Source: Tricholomella constricta (lineage: Eukaryota; Basidiomycota; Agaricomycetes; Agaricales; Lyophyllaceae). Taken from it: DNA of 64,000 nt. Both the position numbers and the translations under genes were made by a program. Of the stretch, positions 32,327-43,170 are shown one piece after another. The stretch covers positions 2,232,001 to 2,296,000 of the forward strand of contig JAACJP010000002.1 in NCBI GenBank assembly GCA_013368375.1. The letters run 5' to 3'. Numbering within the stretch: the stretch's first letter is position 1; each line of letters begins with the position of its first letter. The notes below the pieces were generated by a model. It saw nothing but the letters and a program-made list of their open reading frames with translations, did no database searches and was not told where the DNA came from.

Positions 32327-33754
32327 ATGGCTAAGCTTCCAACTGAACTTTTGACCTCCATCTTCACTTATGCATACACGGATTCCCGTTGGACGTCTTC
32401 CAGCAAGCACGAGAGCTGTCCTCGCCTTGAGCAGGTTCTTAGGGAATCAATCCGCTGCACCTGTATGAAGGATGAGATGTCCTATACTCCAAAATGGAAG
32501 AGCTATGAGCTCTACAGCCCCACCTTGTTTCCTTACCCTCTCGCAGCTGTGTGTCGGCAGTGGCGCGACGTCTTGGAAGACGTTCCAGTCTTTTGGACAC
32601 GTGTCGTCGCCTTAATCGATAGACGCCCTACCGACCTATCCCGATTGCAAAAACAGCTGCAGTTGTCCAAGGATCAACCCTTGGACGTGTTTGTGTTGAG
32701 GCGACCCGATGCATACGAGGATAGTGATCCTAGGGAACACGACCGCTGCCGCAGCGTTATCAACGCCCTGATGCCTCACCTCCAACGATGTCGTTCAATC
32801 TCCTTCGATGTTATCGACACCTCCTCCCTCCCCTCCATTTCGCACGATTTCAGGGGTTCGGCTCCATTACTTACATCTCTCACTCTGAACGCCCGTAAAG
32901 ATGATGGGAAAGCTTCTGGCGATTGGAACTCGGTATCCATGCCTCAATCCATCGAAAACCCTTTTAAGTGCCCCAACCTGACAAGCATTGACATCGACGG
33001 CCGTAATTTTGTTTACGCCTGCCTTGACCTCCCGTCGTGGCGGGACTCTCTGCAGTCCATTCCCGGAAAGACTGGCCTCTCAAGGCTCACGCTATCGAAT
33101 TTTTCCCCAGGCTCCGCCGAAAAAGACTACGAATTGACCGGAAATGACATCCTAGAAATTCTGATGGCGCTTCGGCTGTCTTTTCTCTCCTTCAACAACG
33201 TCGACTTCAGCTCGGACGTTCTCTCCCTCGGAATTCCGCAAATCAATGCCATTTCGCTGTCTGCAACTGGGCTGCGTGCGTCCTTCATGACCCTGCTTCT
33301 CCACGGCCTCAGCTACCACTCCCCCGCCTCCATCCACATTGAGCGCTGCGAGCTCGTCGACGCCGTCGCCCCCTTCTCCCATTGTCTCAGCCTCACAGAT
33401 ATCAGCGCCGAAGTAGACATGGAAAGCTTCCTCGATCACTGGGGCGGGTACGTGCTGCACGTCCTGCGGTGCCCTGCGTTCAATGATTGGGTCCTGTGCT
33501 CGTATAGGCCAGATCCGTCTCGGCCCTTCTGGCTGAACATCGAGGACTGCGAGGCGTTTACGGTAGCGGGGCTCAGGGCCTTGGTGCAGATGATCCGTGA
33601 AGAGCAGCCAATGGAAAATGTTACTTACGAAGTGAGAGTCTCGGGATGGGGCCCTCGCGCGCCGACGGACGCAGAGATGGAGTGGTTCGAGACACACCTT
33701 GATCGGTTCCGGTGGGATGCGAAGGAAAGGCATGAGAAAATGCTGCTGCCCTGA
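32327..33754 (+). CDS. F-box domain protein
   Basis: Single-exon frame, 475 aa from the first ATG (MAKLPTELLTSIFTYAY), which matches the start of an F-box helix; the frame is open further upstream but without ATG. After the F-box come LAAVCRQWRDVLEDVPVFWTRV, a conserved region of agaricomycete F-box proteins, and then Leu-rich segments (FLSFNNVDFS, LTDISAEVDMESFLDHWGGYVLHVLR). F-box proteins link substrates to SCF ubiquitin ligases through Skp1; the substrate here is unknown. A shortened copy lies at 42112-43170 and a relic at 27880-28264, so this is the only intact member here. Confidence 0.8.
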   Translation: MAKLPTELLTSIFTYAYTDSRWTSSSKHESCPRLEQVLRESIRCTCMKDEMSYTPKWKSYELYSPTLFPYPLAAVCRQWRDVLEDVPVFWTRVVALIDRRPTDLSRLQKQLQLSKDQPLDVFVLRRPDAYEDSDPREHDRCRSVINALMPHLQRCRSISFDVIDTSSLPSISHDFRGSAPLLTSLTLNARKDDGKASGDWNSVSMPQSIENPFKCPNLTSIDIDGRNFVYACLDLPSWRDSLQSIPGKTGLSRLTLSNFSPGSAEKDYELTGNDILEILMALRLSFLSFNNVDFSSDVLSLGIPQINAISLSATGLRASFMTLLLHGLSYHSPASIHIERCELVDAVAPFSHCLSLTDISAEVDMESFLDHWGGYVLHVLRCPAFNDWVLCSYRPDPSRPFWLNIEDCEAFTVAGLRALVQMIREEQPMENVTYEVRVSGWGPRAPTDAEMEWFETHLDRFRWDAKERHEKMLLP

Positions 33755-34732
33755 GATGTTGTCAGCTTCGGTTCAGGTACGATGGCGCGATTTCTATTTC
33801 TTCCATGTTACCGTCGTCCGTTTGTTGGAACAGTGTACCGATTTACTTTTTGTGGGGTTGCGGATATTGTACCTCCCAATTCAGCTTTCATGTCACTCCG
33901 GACTGATGAGACCTGCAGATACCTTGGGAGATGGGTCGCGCGACGGTAGCATTCGACACTGTAATGTATGGCGTAAGTCATCACAACATAACCATGTCAG
34001 AATACACATTTCGTGCCGATAACACGAATCGTAAACTTGTAAAAGCACGCAGACATCTGGATTGGGTGTAATGAAATATGACAGGCCTCCTATACTTTAC
34101 GGAATAACGGGAGCCTAGAATCGCGCCACCACACGTAAGCTCGATCTTATACAAAACAGGTAACGTTTTGCGATCAAGTTGAATTGACAAAGCTCGCCAC
34201 GCGTTTTCATCGACCTCACTCCATCCTTATTCCTGGTCAGGCTTCGATTTCGAATCCATAACCTATCTTGCCACCTTCCTCTGCCTGGAAATAAGTAAAC
34301 GGCCGTTGTTCGGGCCCTAACACGCTTCACGGAGAATTCCGGACTGTTTTTTGGAGAGGCGATCAGCAAACACATTGGGCCATTTGAAAAAATGTCAGGA
34401 CTTGTGATTATTGACTTGGCTTCTTTCATATAAACGATGAGTGGTTGGCGATTCTTTTCTTTATCTATCTAACATTTTCAACGCGAAAACGCACCCGCAG
34501 GATATCTTTGCGCACGGAATGTACATTTCGGCCTTCACGGATGATGTTCTGTCCTGTTTCGATGGCATCAGTGAGCGGAAAGTATACGTACCAAAGAAGC
34601 CAAGTTTCCGTATTTCTGTCATGCGAATGGTTCTCCTGACAAGTCAAGGAAAACCATATCACGCGACACTCATCATCAATACTATATTACGATGCTTTTG
34701 CTTCTCACCATAATTTAGTGTGTTTCCCTCCC
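33755..34732. other. intergenic, no supported gene
   Basis: Plus-strand frames at 34441-34713 could be an upstream exon of the next gene, because TTTAG at 34714-34718 resembles an acceptor, but no donor or motif confirms it. Confidence 0.35.
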
Positions 34733-37012
34733 ATGCTCCCGACACTTACGACTTCACCTTTTGTTGGCACGAACCGTCGTCTGGAACGACCACCACTCAA
34801 AAGCATGGGACCGAGCGGCGTTAACCCACCAGAACGTCAGTCAATGCTCGTCAACAACCTGCATATGGCTCTGGCCAGTTTAAATCCAAACCACCCTAAA
34901 ACCCAAACGACGGCTTCGCTACGTTCGCCCACGCCCTCACCACTTTCGTTCATGACCGTTACAGCCTCACGCAATGCCTTTTATTCCTCTTCATCGGCGG
35001 CGTCATCATCTAGCTCTTTACAATCCTATCAGTCTTCGAGATACGAGCTTCCCCCGTTGTACAGCACCTCTTACGAAGCAGACATGACTTCGAAAACACC
35101 GTCCTTTATCGAAACACGAACGAAATCCCCCTCCCGCTTCATGCCCGACTCTGCCATCCATATTCGCGATGCGCCCTCCTACACACCTCGCTCGTCTTTT
35201 GACTCGGTCTCCAGCTCCACCACCACTCGCAGCTGGCTAGACATGAAGGAAAGTGAGCTCTCACCGACCCTTCACGTCAACGACAGTGATCTCCATTCAA
35301 ATTCCTACACCCCATCCCCTATGATCGAAATCGCCGCACCCAGGCGACCCCCTCGTATCGATTCCCTCATGTCGTCCTCGAATACTATCGGTGGTTCCCC
35401 ATCATCAGCCCCCCCCAGCTTCCCTTACCCAGATTTCGATTTCGAAATGCTATCGGCAAAGGAGGTAAGGCGGCGGCGGCACGCAAAGGTCATGGATACC
35501 CTGGGAGAGCGTATCCCGGCCGACTACGCGGATCGCGTCCCCAAGATCCCAAACGTCACCGCGTTCCCGGAGCCGCCGCCGTCCGCTGCGGAGGCTAGTG
35601 ATCTTGCGCGAAGGCAGACGGCGACGCAGAAGCTGGCAAGGCGCGCGAGCCTTACGTTGTCCTCGGTGACGGCGAACCTCCTCCTGAATCGCCAGGTACG
35701 TCGGATATCGCGGGACCTCCCGCCAATCCCCACCTCGCCCCTGGGCTATTCCCACTCGAGCACGAGCACGAGCACGGCCCCACCGTCGGAAATGTCGACC
35801 CCGACACAAAGGATATTCAGCTCGAACACCCTCGTGTTCGCCCCCGACCTCGACAGAACACCCACCGTGCGGCCTTACTCCGCGCTTCCCCCCGATGACC
35901 ATGACGATGACAGCGGCGGCGCCTGGGCTGCGGCGCTCAAGGAGGCAGAGCGCGCAAAAGCCAGGGCCAAGCTCACCCGCCGCGCGAGCCTCTCCAGCGC
36001 AACGTTCCTCCCCGCGGGTCCACCGCCTCAGAAGCCCCTTCCGCACATCCCACACCGCGCCGATAAACCCCTCCCCCTGCCCCTCCCCCTGTCGCTGCCC
36101 GTGCCCCTGCCCGTGCCGCACAAGTCCCTCCCGTGCATCCCGCCCCACCCACACCCACACCCACACCCGTACGCCCATGACCATACCCATGACCATGCCC
36201 AGGTCCATACGCTCCCCCGCCCCCGCCCTGAATCTACGAACCTCTCCCCGCTGGTCTTTGCGAAGCACGCGTCGCTCGTGCTCCCAGCGCTGCACGAGTT
36301 CGAGTTCATGTTCAGAGACGAGAAGCAGGAGGAGGACGAGGACGACGGCGACGCTTCACGAGCGTCGGGAGAGGGCGAGTCAGATGACGGGGATGGGGAC
36401 GATGACGATGGCGGGAACGAGAACGTGAATGGGGACGGCGATGAGGATGAGGATGGGGATGGGGATGGGGATGGGGATGAAGATGGGACGCCTATGCAGC
36501 ACATGCGCAGTTTGGTTCCGGATGTGGTGATGGATGTGCAGGTGGAGAGGGAGAGGACGCTGGGGATGGGGATGGGGATAGGGTCCCACTCGCACTCGTC
36601 GCATTCGTACTCACATTATTCGCACTCGCAATCCCACTCGCAATCCCACTCGCAGCACTCGCATTCACACTCGCACTCGCACTCCACCTCGAACACTCTA
36701 CACCCGCGCGCGGACACGCCGTTCCAGCATTATTGGTTGGAGATGGAGACGCAGTCTGGGTCGAGTGAGCCGGGGGTCGGGGCCATGAACATCAGCCGGG
36801 AGGAAACGGGAAGGGCGAACCTGAACGTGAACGTGAGGGGAAAGTTGATGAAGGGGAAGGGGAGGGAGAAGGAGAAGGCGAAAGCGAAAGCGAAGGAGAA
36901 GGAGAAGGGGCAGGCCCTGGTACAGCGGAAGGAGCGGCGGCAGGGGTGGAGTGGGGAGTGGAACGAGAGGGACATTCAGTCTGTCATCTCGAAGCTGCGG
37001 AATCTGAAGTGA
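34733..37012 (+). CDS. Ser/Pro-rich low-complexity protein with His/Ser repeats and conserved-looking C-terminus
   Basis: Single open frame of 759 aa from the first ATG; it extends a few codons upstream without ATG. It has a long Ser/Thr/Pro-rich region with RRPPRIDSL and a charged patch (AKEVRRRRHAKVMDTLGERIP, about residue 240), a Leu/Pro repeat, His/Pro repeats, an acidic Asp/Gly tract (about 545-590), a Ser-His repeat (about 620-655), a Lys/Glu helix and a C-terminal motif GWSGEWNERDIQSVISKLRNLK. The last motif looks structured and is probably the functional anchor. No known domain was recognised. The gene lies between the F-box gene and the tail of block B, and is missing from block C because of a deletion. 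Confidence 0.6.
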   Translation: MLPTLTTSPFVGTNRRLERPPLKSMGPSGVNPPERQSMLVNNLHMALASLNPNHPKTQTTASLRSPTPSPLSFMTVTASRNAFYSSSSAASSSSSLQSYQSSRYELPPLYSTSYEADMTSKTPSFIETRTKSPSRFMPDSAIHIRDAPSYTPRSSFDSVSSSTTTRSWLDMKESELSPTLHVNDSDLHSNSYTPSPMIEIAAPRRPPRIDSLMSSSNTIGGSPSSAPPSFPYPDFDFEMLSAKEVRRRRHAKVMDTLGERIPADYADRVPKIPNVTAFPEPPPSAAEASDLARRQTATQKLARRASLTLSSVTANLLLNRQVRRISRDLPPIPTSPLGYSHSSTSTSTAPPSEMSTPTQRIFSSNTLVFAPDLDRTPTVRPYSALPPDDHDDDSGGAWAAALKEAERAKARAKLTRRASLSSATFLPAGPPPQKPLPHIPHRADKPLPLPLPLSLPVPLPVPHKSLPCIPPHPHPHPHPYAHDHTHDHAQVHTLPRPRPESTNLSPLVFAKHASLVLPALHEFEFMFRDEKQEEDEDDGDASRASGEGESDDGDGDDDDGGNENVNGDGDEDEDGDGDGDGDEDGTPMQHMRSLVPDVVMDVQVERERTLGMGMGIGSHSHSSHSYSHYSHSQSHSQSHSQHSHSHSHSHSTSNTLHPRADTPFQHYWLEMETQSGSSEPGVGAMNISREETGRANLNVNVRGKLMKGKGREKEKAKAKAKEKEKGQALVQRKERRQGWSGEWNERDIQSVISKLRNLK

Positions 37013-38619
37013 AGGGGCGGTTGCGGCGGGGTGTGGGGCTATGCGCCGGGCGCTGCGGGGAGACGCATGCGATGCTTGGCGGGTTCCTGGTGTACGGCGG
37101 ACGGCGGACGGACCTTTTTTTACAGTGGCATTTGATATGGGACTTTTCAATTTGGACAATTCTTTCATTCACGTTTATATATCTAGATCATGGATAATCA
37201 TGCGCATAGTTATTCGCTGTTCGTTTCACTATATATATATATCGCACTTGATGTGCTTTACTTTACATTTATCTCATGTATATTAATTCGTTGCATCAGC
37301 ATCCAATTGATTCGAGGGTCAGCGCCCTTTGCAAGGATATTTGTCCCAGCTCCCAAGGTAACAACATCGTCGGCGGGCTCTATCTCCCATCTGGCACCCG
37401 CCCATCTGGCATCTGGCACCCGCTTCATCAACAAAGAGTTTTTTGCTACGCGCAGCTCTTGAACCAAGGTGTAGACCAGTGTTACAGTTCCTGCATCGCT
37501 GAATCATTCCTGCGTGTTCCGACTCGCCGGGCCCGCGAGGGGGTTTTCCCTCACGACCTGCTCAAGGCGACCACTGTATGACCATCATCGCCATTGACTT
37601 CTTTCGCATCACTGGTCTCAAGAAAGCCCTGAGCTGGACGTCGACTTACTTACCAGGCATTGGTCGCTTCGCATAAATTACACGTTCCTCCACTGCTTGC
37701 CTTGCTCCTTGCTTTGCATTGTGCCGTTTCCCACCGCACCGCACCGTCTGACCTTTGTGTACGCTCACTGACTGTTCTTTGGGATAATCCCGCCCTTTTT
37801 GTCTTCCGGTTGGATCAGCGGCTGCGTCGCGTCATTGTCTTGGCTTCAGCTTGCCGCATGACACTATACTCTGAAATGGTCCGTGAGGGACATGGTGGCT
37901 TTCCGAGTGAAATACAAGCACTCTTTCACAAGCTAAGCAATTAGGACACCCCCCCCAGAGACATCGAGAGGTCTGCTATGCCGTTTGGGGCGGCTCGCCT
38001 CAGATACCACCTTCGCGCCTGTAGTGTTGGTGTTGGGTTCCTAACGAGGGCGACGATGTCCTTCCTCGGTTTGTTCACGAATGTGCTTGCTCGTCTGCGG
38101 CGGGACGTATGCGGACAATCAACGGCCTCGCTAGCGGGAGTCCAAGCGCACTCGGAGCTGCTCCTTCTTTTTCTTGACCCGTATACCGCTCTCTTCGTTT
38201 GGCTTTGTCTCCTCCTGCGCTGCACCCTCTGCATCCTCATCCAAGTGATGACCGACGCACGCACGCCCCGAATTCCCCTCAATAGAATTGTCGAACGCGT
38301 AAAAGTCTCCCCGTAACGCGAGCCAGTGTCACCGGTCGCTATGACGTCTTTACTTTGACTCTTCGGCATGGGATGGGACTTACTGGGCGCGGGAGCTTGG
38401 GGAGTCACGCATGAGGACCTTGGATCCCGTCATCGTGGGGACTTAACCGGTCAGCATATGTTTTTATCCAGAAAAGCAGTAATTTTATCACCAGATGTCT
38501 AAAAAATATGCGCACTATCTGCATGAGAGTCCGGGACTTCCAGTCCCGCATATCAAGTCCGGTGACCAGACCGCCCTCCATCCCCAACTGGGTCTTGGGT
38601 GATCCATGGTCTTCTGGTG
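37013..38619. other. tail of duplicated block B and start of block C, no gene
   Basis: 37297-38400 matches 43171-45050 in patches: GAGGGTCAGCGCC, ACTGGTCTCAAGAAA, the CATCGAGAGG segment at 37965-37975, and ATGACGTCTTTACTT at 38341. From about 38405 the sequence matches the 3' flank of 7-TM copy B again, which places the tandem junction near 38400. Confidence 0.45.
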
Positions 38620-40043
38620 TTACATGTTCGGCGGAGACGGTCCATTACTGCGATGATTAACTGGCTCCAGAGCCTTCGCTGCATCCTCGACATGTGCGTC
38701 TGGCGTGTTTTGGTCGATACTACAGATGCCGAACGTCTCAACCATGGAACGACGCTGATGCACAAGGACAACGACTAAGCATGGATACATCGCCTGAGGA
38801 GCTATGTCAGGCCATTTCAAGAAGCAGCAGAATACCTCAGAGATGTGTACCGTGAGCATGATGTAAACATTCAAAACCACCACCTCGATGTTCTGCCTTG
38901 TGGAGCCTACCTCATGGTGGTCCACGAAAGTCATGAGCATGTTCACTAACTGTACAGGAAGCTGAATCAGCGAAGCATCATGATATCGAGAAACGCAAAC
39001 CTGGATCAGGGAGTAGATTAGCCCTGATTCGATCAGGACACTCAGGACCTTGTGCACATGCGAAACTTTTCTACGACGGGCCGGGATATGAGCCAGTTTG
39101 TTGAACGCCCTGCGCTCAAGATAGCAGTTAGTACACTACATTGAACATGACCCAGTATACCTTGACTTGCCAAAGCTTATACATGACCAGCAGCGTAGTA
39201 ACAGTATTGGCTGCGAAAGACAAAACCAAGGTTGCGGCCTGTATTCGGGTAGCAACGAACTCAAAATTGCTCGGCCTGGCCACTAAATTGACCCATTGGT
39301 GAAAATTGAAACATGCGGCCACCACCAGTACAAAATGCGCCACGCTGAGTCCTGTGCGCAAGTACTGGCATCAGAGTGAAGTTATTTTGCTGAGATATAC
39401 ACATTACCAATGGTTCCGAGTAACAAAGCGAGTGGAATGAGCATCATCCATCGTTGCCCAGAAAAAAGCACCCAAGCCCTCCAGATGACCACAATGTCAC
39501 TGTTGATAGACTGCATCGCATTAATGGCACGTTGGCCATGACGGTACATGAGAGAAGCTTACAAGAATTACAGGAGCCAGTCCCTGGATTGTCAATGGAA
39601 TCATCGATCTTTTGTTCACTGCTGTAATCTTTGCGCTATCCAGTGCCGCCTCAGCAATGATTTCTTTCACCTGAATGACAGGGATGAAGAGCATGCAGCC
39701 CCAAAAAAGACAGAGGAGGAGAAAGTTCGTGAGAGTTGTGTACAACGTGACACGACTTGGTCCAGCCTGTACACCACGCCGCCTGCGAATGCCAATCAGA
39801 AGAATGATGAGAGACTACGTCAGGGTACTTACAGAATTAACTGCATAGACAATGCGAACAGCGCAAGGTATATTCCTGCAATCAAACACAGCTCAGTTGT
39901 TGTCATAGCGGGACATGTGACAGAGAGACGGGCCAACATAGGCACTGCTGACCGTAGAGTAAAGTATGTGAAGTGAGAGAAATGAAGTTGTGCGAAAAGA
40001 CACGCGCAACACGTTGAATTAAAGAACGTTCCTCGGGGCTCAT
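38620..40043 (-). CDS. seven-transmembrane protein, family copy C
   Basis: Start MSPEERSLIQRVARVFSHNF at 40043; exon order and splice phases as in copies A and B; TAA after PPNM at 38622-38620. Segments include LYTTLTNFLLLCLFWGCMLF, LIPLALLLGTIG, LVLSFAANTVTTLLVMYKLW and AMYPCLVVVLVHQRRSM. The exon before the last one differs most (TFVDHHEVGSTRQNIE), pointing to a variable loop. No disabling change was seen. It is tandem to copy B in block C. Confidence 0.7.
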
Positions 40044-42111
40044 GCTTGGAATCAGGGTGCCATCCCGGTCACCTTCCGTTGTCTATAAACCATGCACAAA
40101 AATAAGATGATACTATGCGAGATTGTCGGGATGCAGCCCATCACATCTGATCATGATGCGATGAGGGCTAAAGAAATCCCGACATTAATATGGCTGTGGT
40201 GAACAATGATGATGCTCACCTGAGGAAGCCGTGGAGAAGGAAATGAGATGAGAGAATGATCGTCGACATTCTGGCTTTTCGAGGGTTATAAATGTCATGC
40301 AATGAGCGGCTCGGGGCCCTGGCACACAAACCCCCCTCTCTGTTGCAGATTCAGAATTGAGATATACGTCGAACAAGAAGGATAAGCTTCTGAGGATGTT
40401 TTCCCGGCGTGTAATTTTGACGGACACAGTTCGGTTCGAGGCTGAACGTTGCATCAGCCTTCTCGACCTGGATAATGGCAATCGATCACATCAGCAAATT
40501 CGAGAGGCTGAAGATGTGGAAAATAGGGAACTTCATCAAGCAATACAACAGTAATTGGAGATCAGGAGACATTCCAAGTTACAAAGGCAGTGGAACATAA
40601 CAGCTAGATGACAGTCTGGTATCATCGCCGAAAATTCGTCGCCTGTTCCAGCTAAACTCAGCATAATTTTATTCCTTCAATAGAGCATAGCAACACATCT
40701 CCAACTAGTGAAAATAATTTAGAAAGGCAGTAGAGGATCAAGATGAACAGAATATGTGACGCGCACTGCGTTTGAACTGTTGCACCTAGCTGACACTCCA
40801 ACAGCCGTCGCGCTTCGTTGCGCAAGAGGACGTCAAGCCACGGATCGCGCGGGCTAGAGAGAGGCCAAAAGGCGCACTGGATGTTCAATGATTCAACGAT
40901 GTCTACATTCGCGACGTCCGAGCTGTGCGGGCACACCAAGGGTATGTCGCGCGTCGTGAGTGAATATCGCGAGTTGAGTTCGTTCCCGCGAAGATTCTTA
41001 TCGGGTGCATGCTCCTCTGCACCCCACAAAACTTCCTACATCTGGTGGTAGCCAGCTAGAGCTCATGAATCATGATTGTGATGGATCGGACGTCCACCTG
41101 GATAGAACCAAAGAAAGAAAAGGCCAGAAGCGCTGAAAATAGAACAGGCTGTGCGGGGCTGGGGGAGCGTGCACTCAAAAAGAACTGCACAAACACACAA
41201 CGAAACATCGGGAATGCAGGATCGATGCAGATGCTTTGGGCGTGTTTGCGGGGTGCGCTTCGCCTATCCAGCCTCGCGAACTCTACACAGCTGATGGAGG
41301 AGGAAGTGCATCTCGTGCGTGTGGGTGTTATACTTGGATCCCCGTTTCTCGGCACAGGTTGAGAATTCGTTGTGAATATCAGAAGGGCAATTGTGTCGTG
41401 ATGGAGGTCGTGGCCTCAGCGCGCCTGCTTCTATGAGATCGGGGAGAAGATTTATAATTAGCGCCGCGCTTGCGAACACAGAATCGTCACAAACAGGGCT
41501 TACGGGGCTGCCTAGGATAGCCGTGCATGAAGTCCATCAGATAACGACAACGCTTCAGATCGAAAGTTCACGGTTGCATTGACCAGAGGGAGAGGAGCGG
41601 CGAGCTGGAACCTAACCCTCAGAACGATCTTTGGTTTTCAAGAAAACACTCATGAAAAATCACCTTAAAATATCTCGGTATCTGGCACGAAAATTTGAAG
41701 ATATAATTATAAGGGACCCGAAATGATCAGCGCGTCGGCGCTACTGGTGGAATTTGATGAAATGACGGGGGTCCTGCACTAAACGAAGGGGTTTAAATGG
41801 GATATGTAAGACAATTTTTGGGCTTACAAGCATCCCATATATCGTTCAAAAGACTAGTTGAATCCCGCAAATTGCTTTGCAGCAAGATAAAAGATAGGGA
41901 TCCCGAGCCGCAGGCAACCTGGGTAAAGGTAGTATCAACCCTTTGAATGTTAAAAGAGAAAGCGCGACGTCGTTGATGCTTTGCTCGCTGGTGGAAACGA
42001 CGTCAAGCCAAGTCAAAGCGTGCTTTATCGTTACTTGGAACAACGGCAAATCCCGCATTCATCTTTGCTGCAGACACACGAACTTCACCGAAAATTCTCT
42101 TGGAGCTATGC
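40044..42111. other. divergent region of block C, no gene
   Basis: It matches 30367-32326 in order (promoter flank to about 40350, then 40790-41560, then 41720-42110). Frames on both strands are short and are not kept between the copies. Confidence 0.4.
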
Positions 42112-43170
42112 ATGGCTACGCTCCCAACTGAACTTCTGCCTCCATTTTACACATGTACACACGGACGAAGTTTTTCAGCAAGCACGAGAGCTGTCCCCGT
42201 CTTGAGCAGTTCCATGGGGACCATTCCGCTGCATCTGTACGAAGGATGAGATGACCTATACCACAGAATGGAAGAGCTATGGACTCTACAGCCCCACCTT
42301 GTTCTCTTATCTTCTCGCAGCTGTGTGTCAGCAGTGGCGCGACATCATGGAATACGTTCCACTCTTCTGTACACGTTTCGTCGCGTTAGTCGATGCACGC
42401 CTTACCGACCTATCCCGCTTGCAAAAACAGCTGCATTGGTCCAAAGACCAAACCTTGGGTGTGTTTGTGCAGAGGCGACCTGATGCATACGTGGATTATG
42501 ATCCTAGGGAAGCCGCAGCATCAAACAATTTAATCCCTCATCACCAAGGATGCCATTCAATCCTTTTCGACGTTATCGACACCTCCCTCCCATCTATTTC
42601 ACATGATTTGCCTGGTCCAGCTCATAATACTTGCATTCCTGACTATGAACGCCAGTGAAAATGATGGTAAGGCTTCTGCTGACTGGAACAGTATCCATGC
42701 CCCCCCATTCATCGAAACCCCCTTTCAGCGCCCCCAACCTGACAAACATTCATATCGATGGCTGTGATTTTGTTTACGCCTGCTCTGACCTCCCATCGTG
42801 GCGGGGGAGTCTCTGCAATCCATCCTCGAAGAGACTGAATTCGCAATCACGCTATCGAAATCTCCCCAGGCTCCGCCGCTTGAGGACGCTCCGGCTGTCC
42901 TCACTCTCCCTCCACAACATCGACTTCAGCTGCCCGCACGTTCTATCCCTCGAAATTTTGCCGATCAATGCCCCTCGCTATCCGATCCGCAACCGGACGG
43001 CGTGCGTCCTTCATGGCCATGCTCCGCGAGGGCTTCAATACCACCCCGACGACGACAACTCCGTCCACATAGCGCTGCAATCTCGCCGACGCCCTCGCCC
43101 TTTCTCAGCCTCGCAGATATCAGCCTCAATGAAGACATGGAAAGCTTCCTCGATCACTGGGGCGGGTACG
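42112..43170 (+). pseudogene. F-box pseudogene (block C), 3' end deleted
   Basis: This is the copy of the F-box gene at 32327-33754. The start region is shifted out of frame; a frame from 42251 reads YGLYSPTLFSYLLAAVCQQWRD, LTDLSRLQKQLHWSKDQ and FVQRRPDAYVDYDP, then stops at 42658; later parts (YACSDLPSW, MESFLDHWGGY) are in other frames. At 43170 the homology stops abruptly at GGGCGGGTACG and joins sequence matching 37297, so about 100 codons of the C-terminus are missing. Confidence 0.8.
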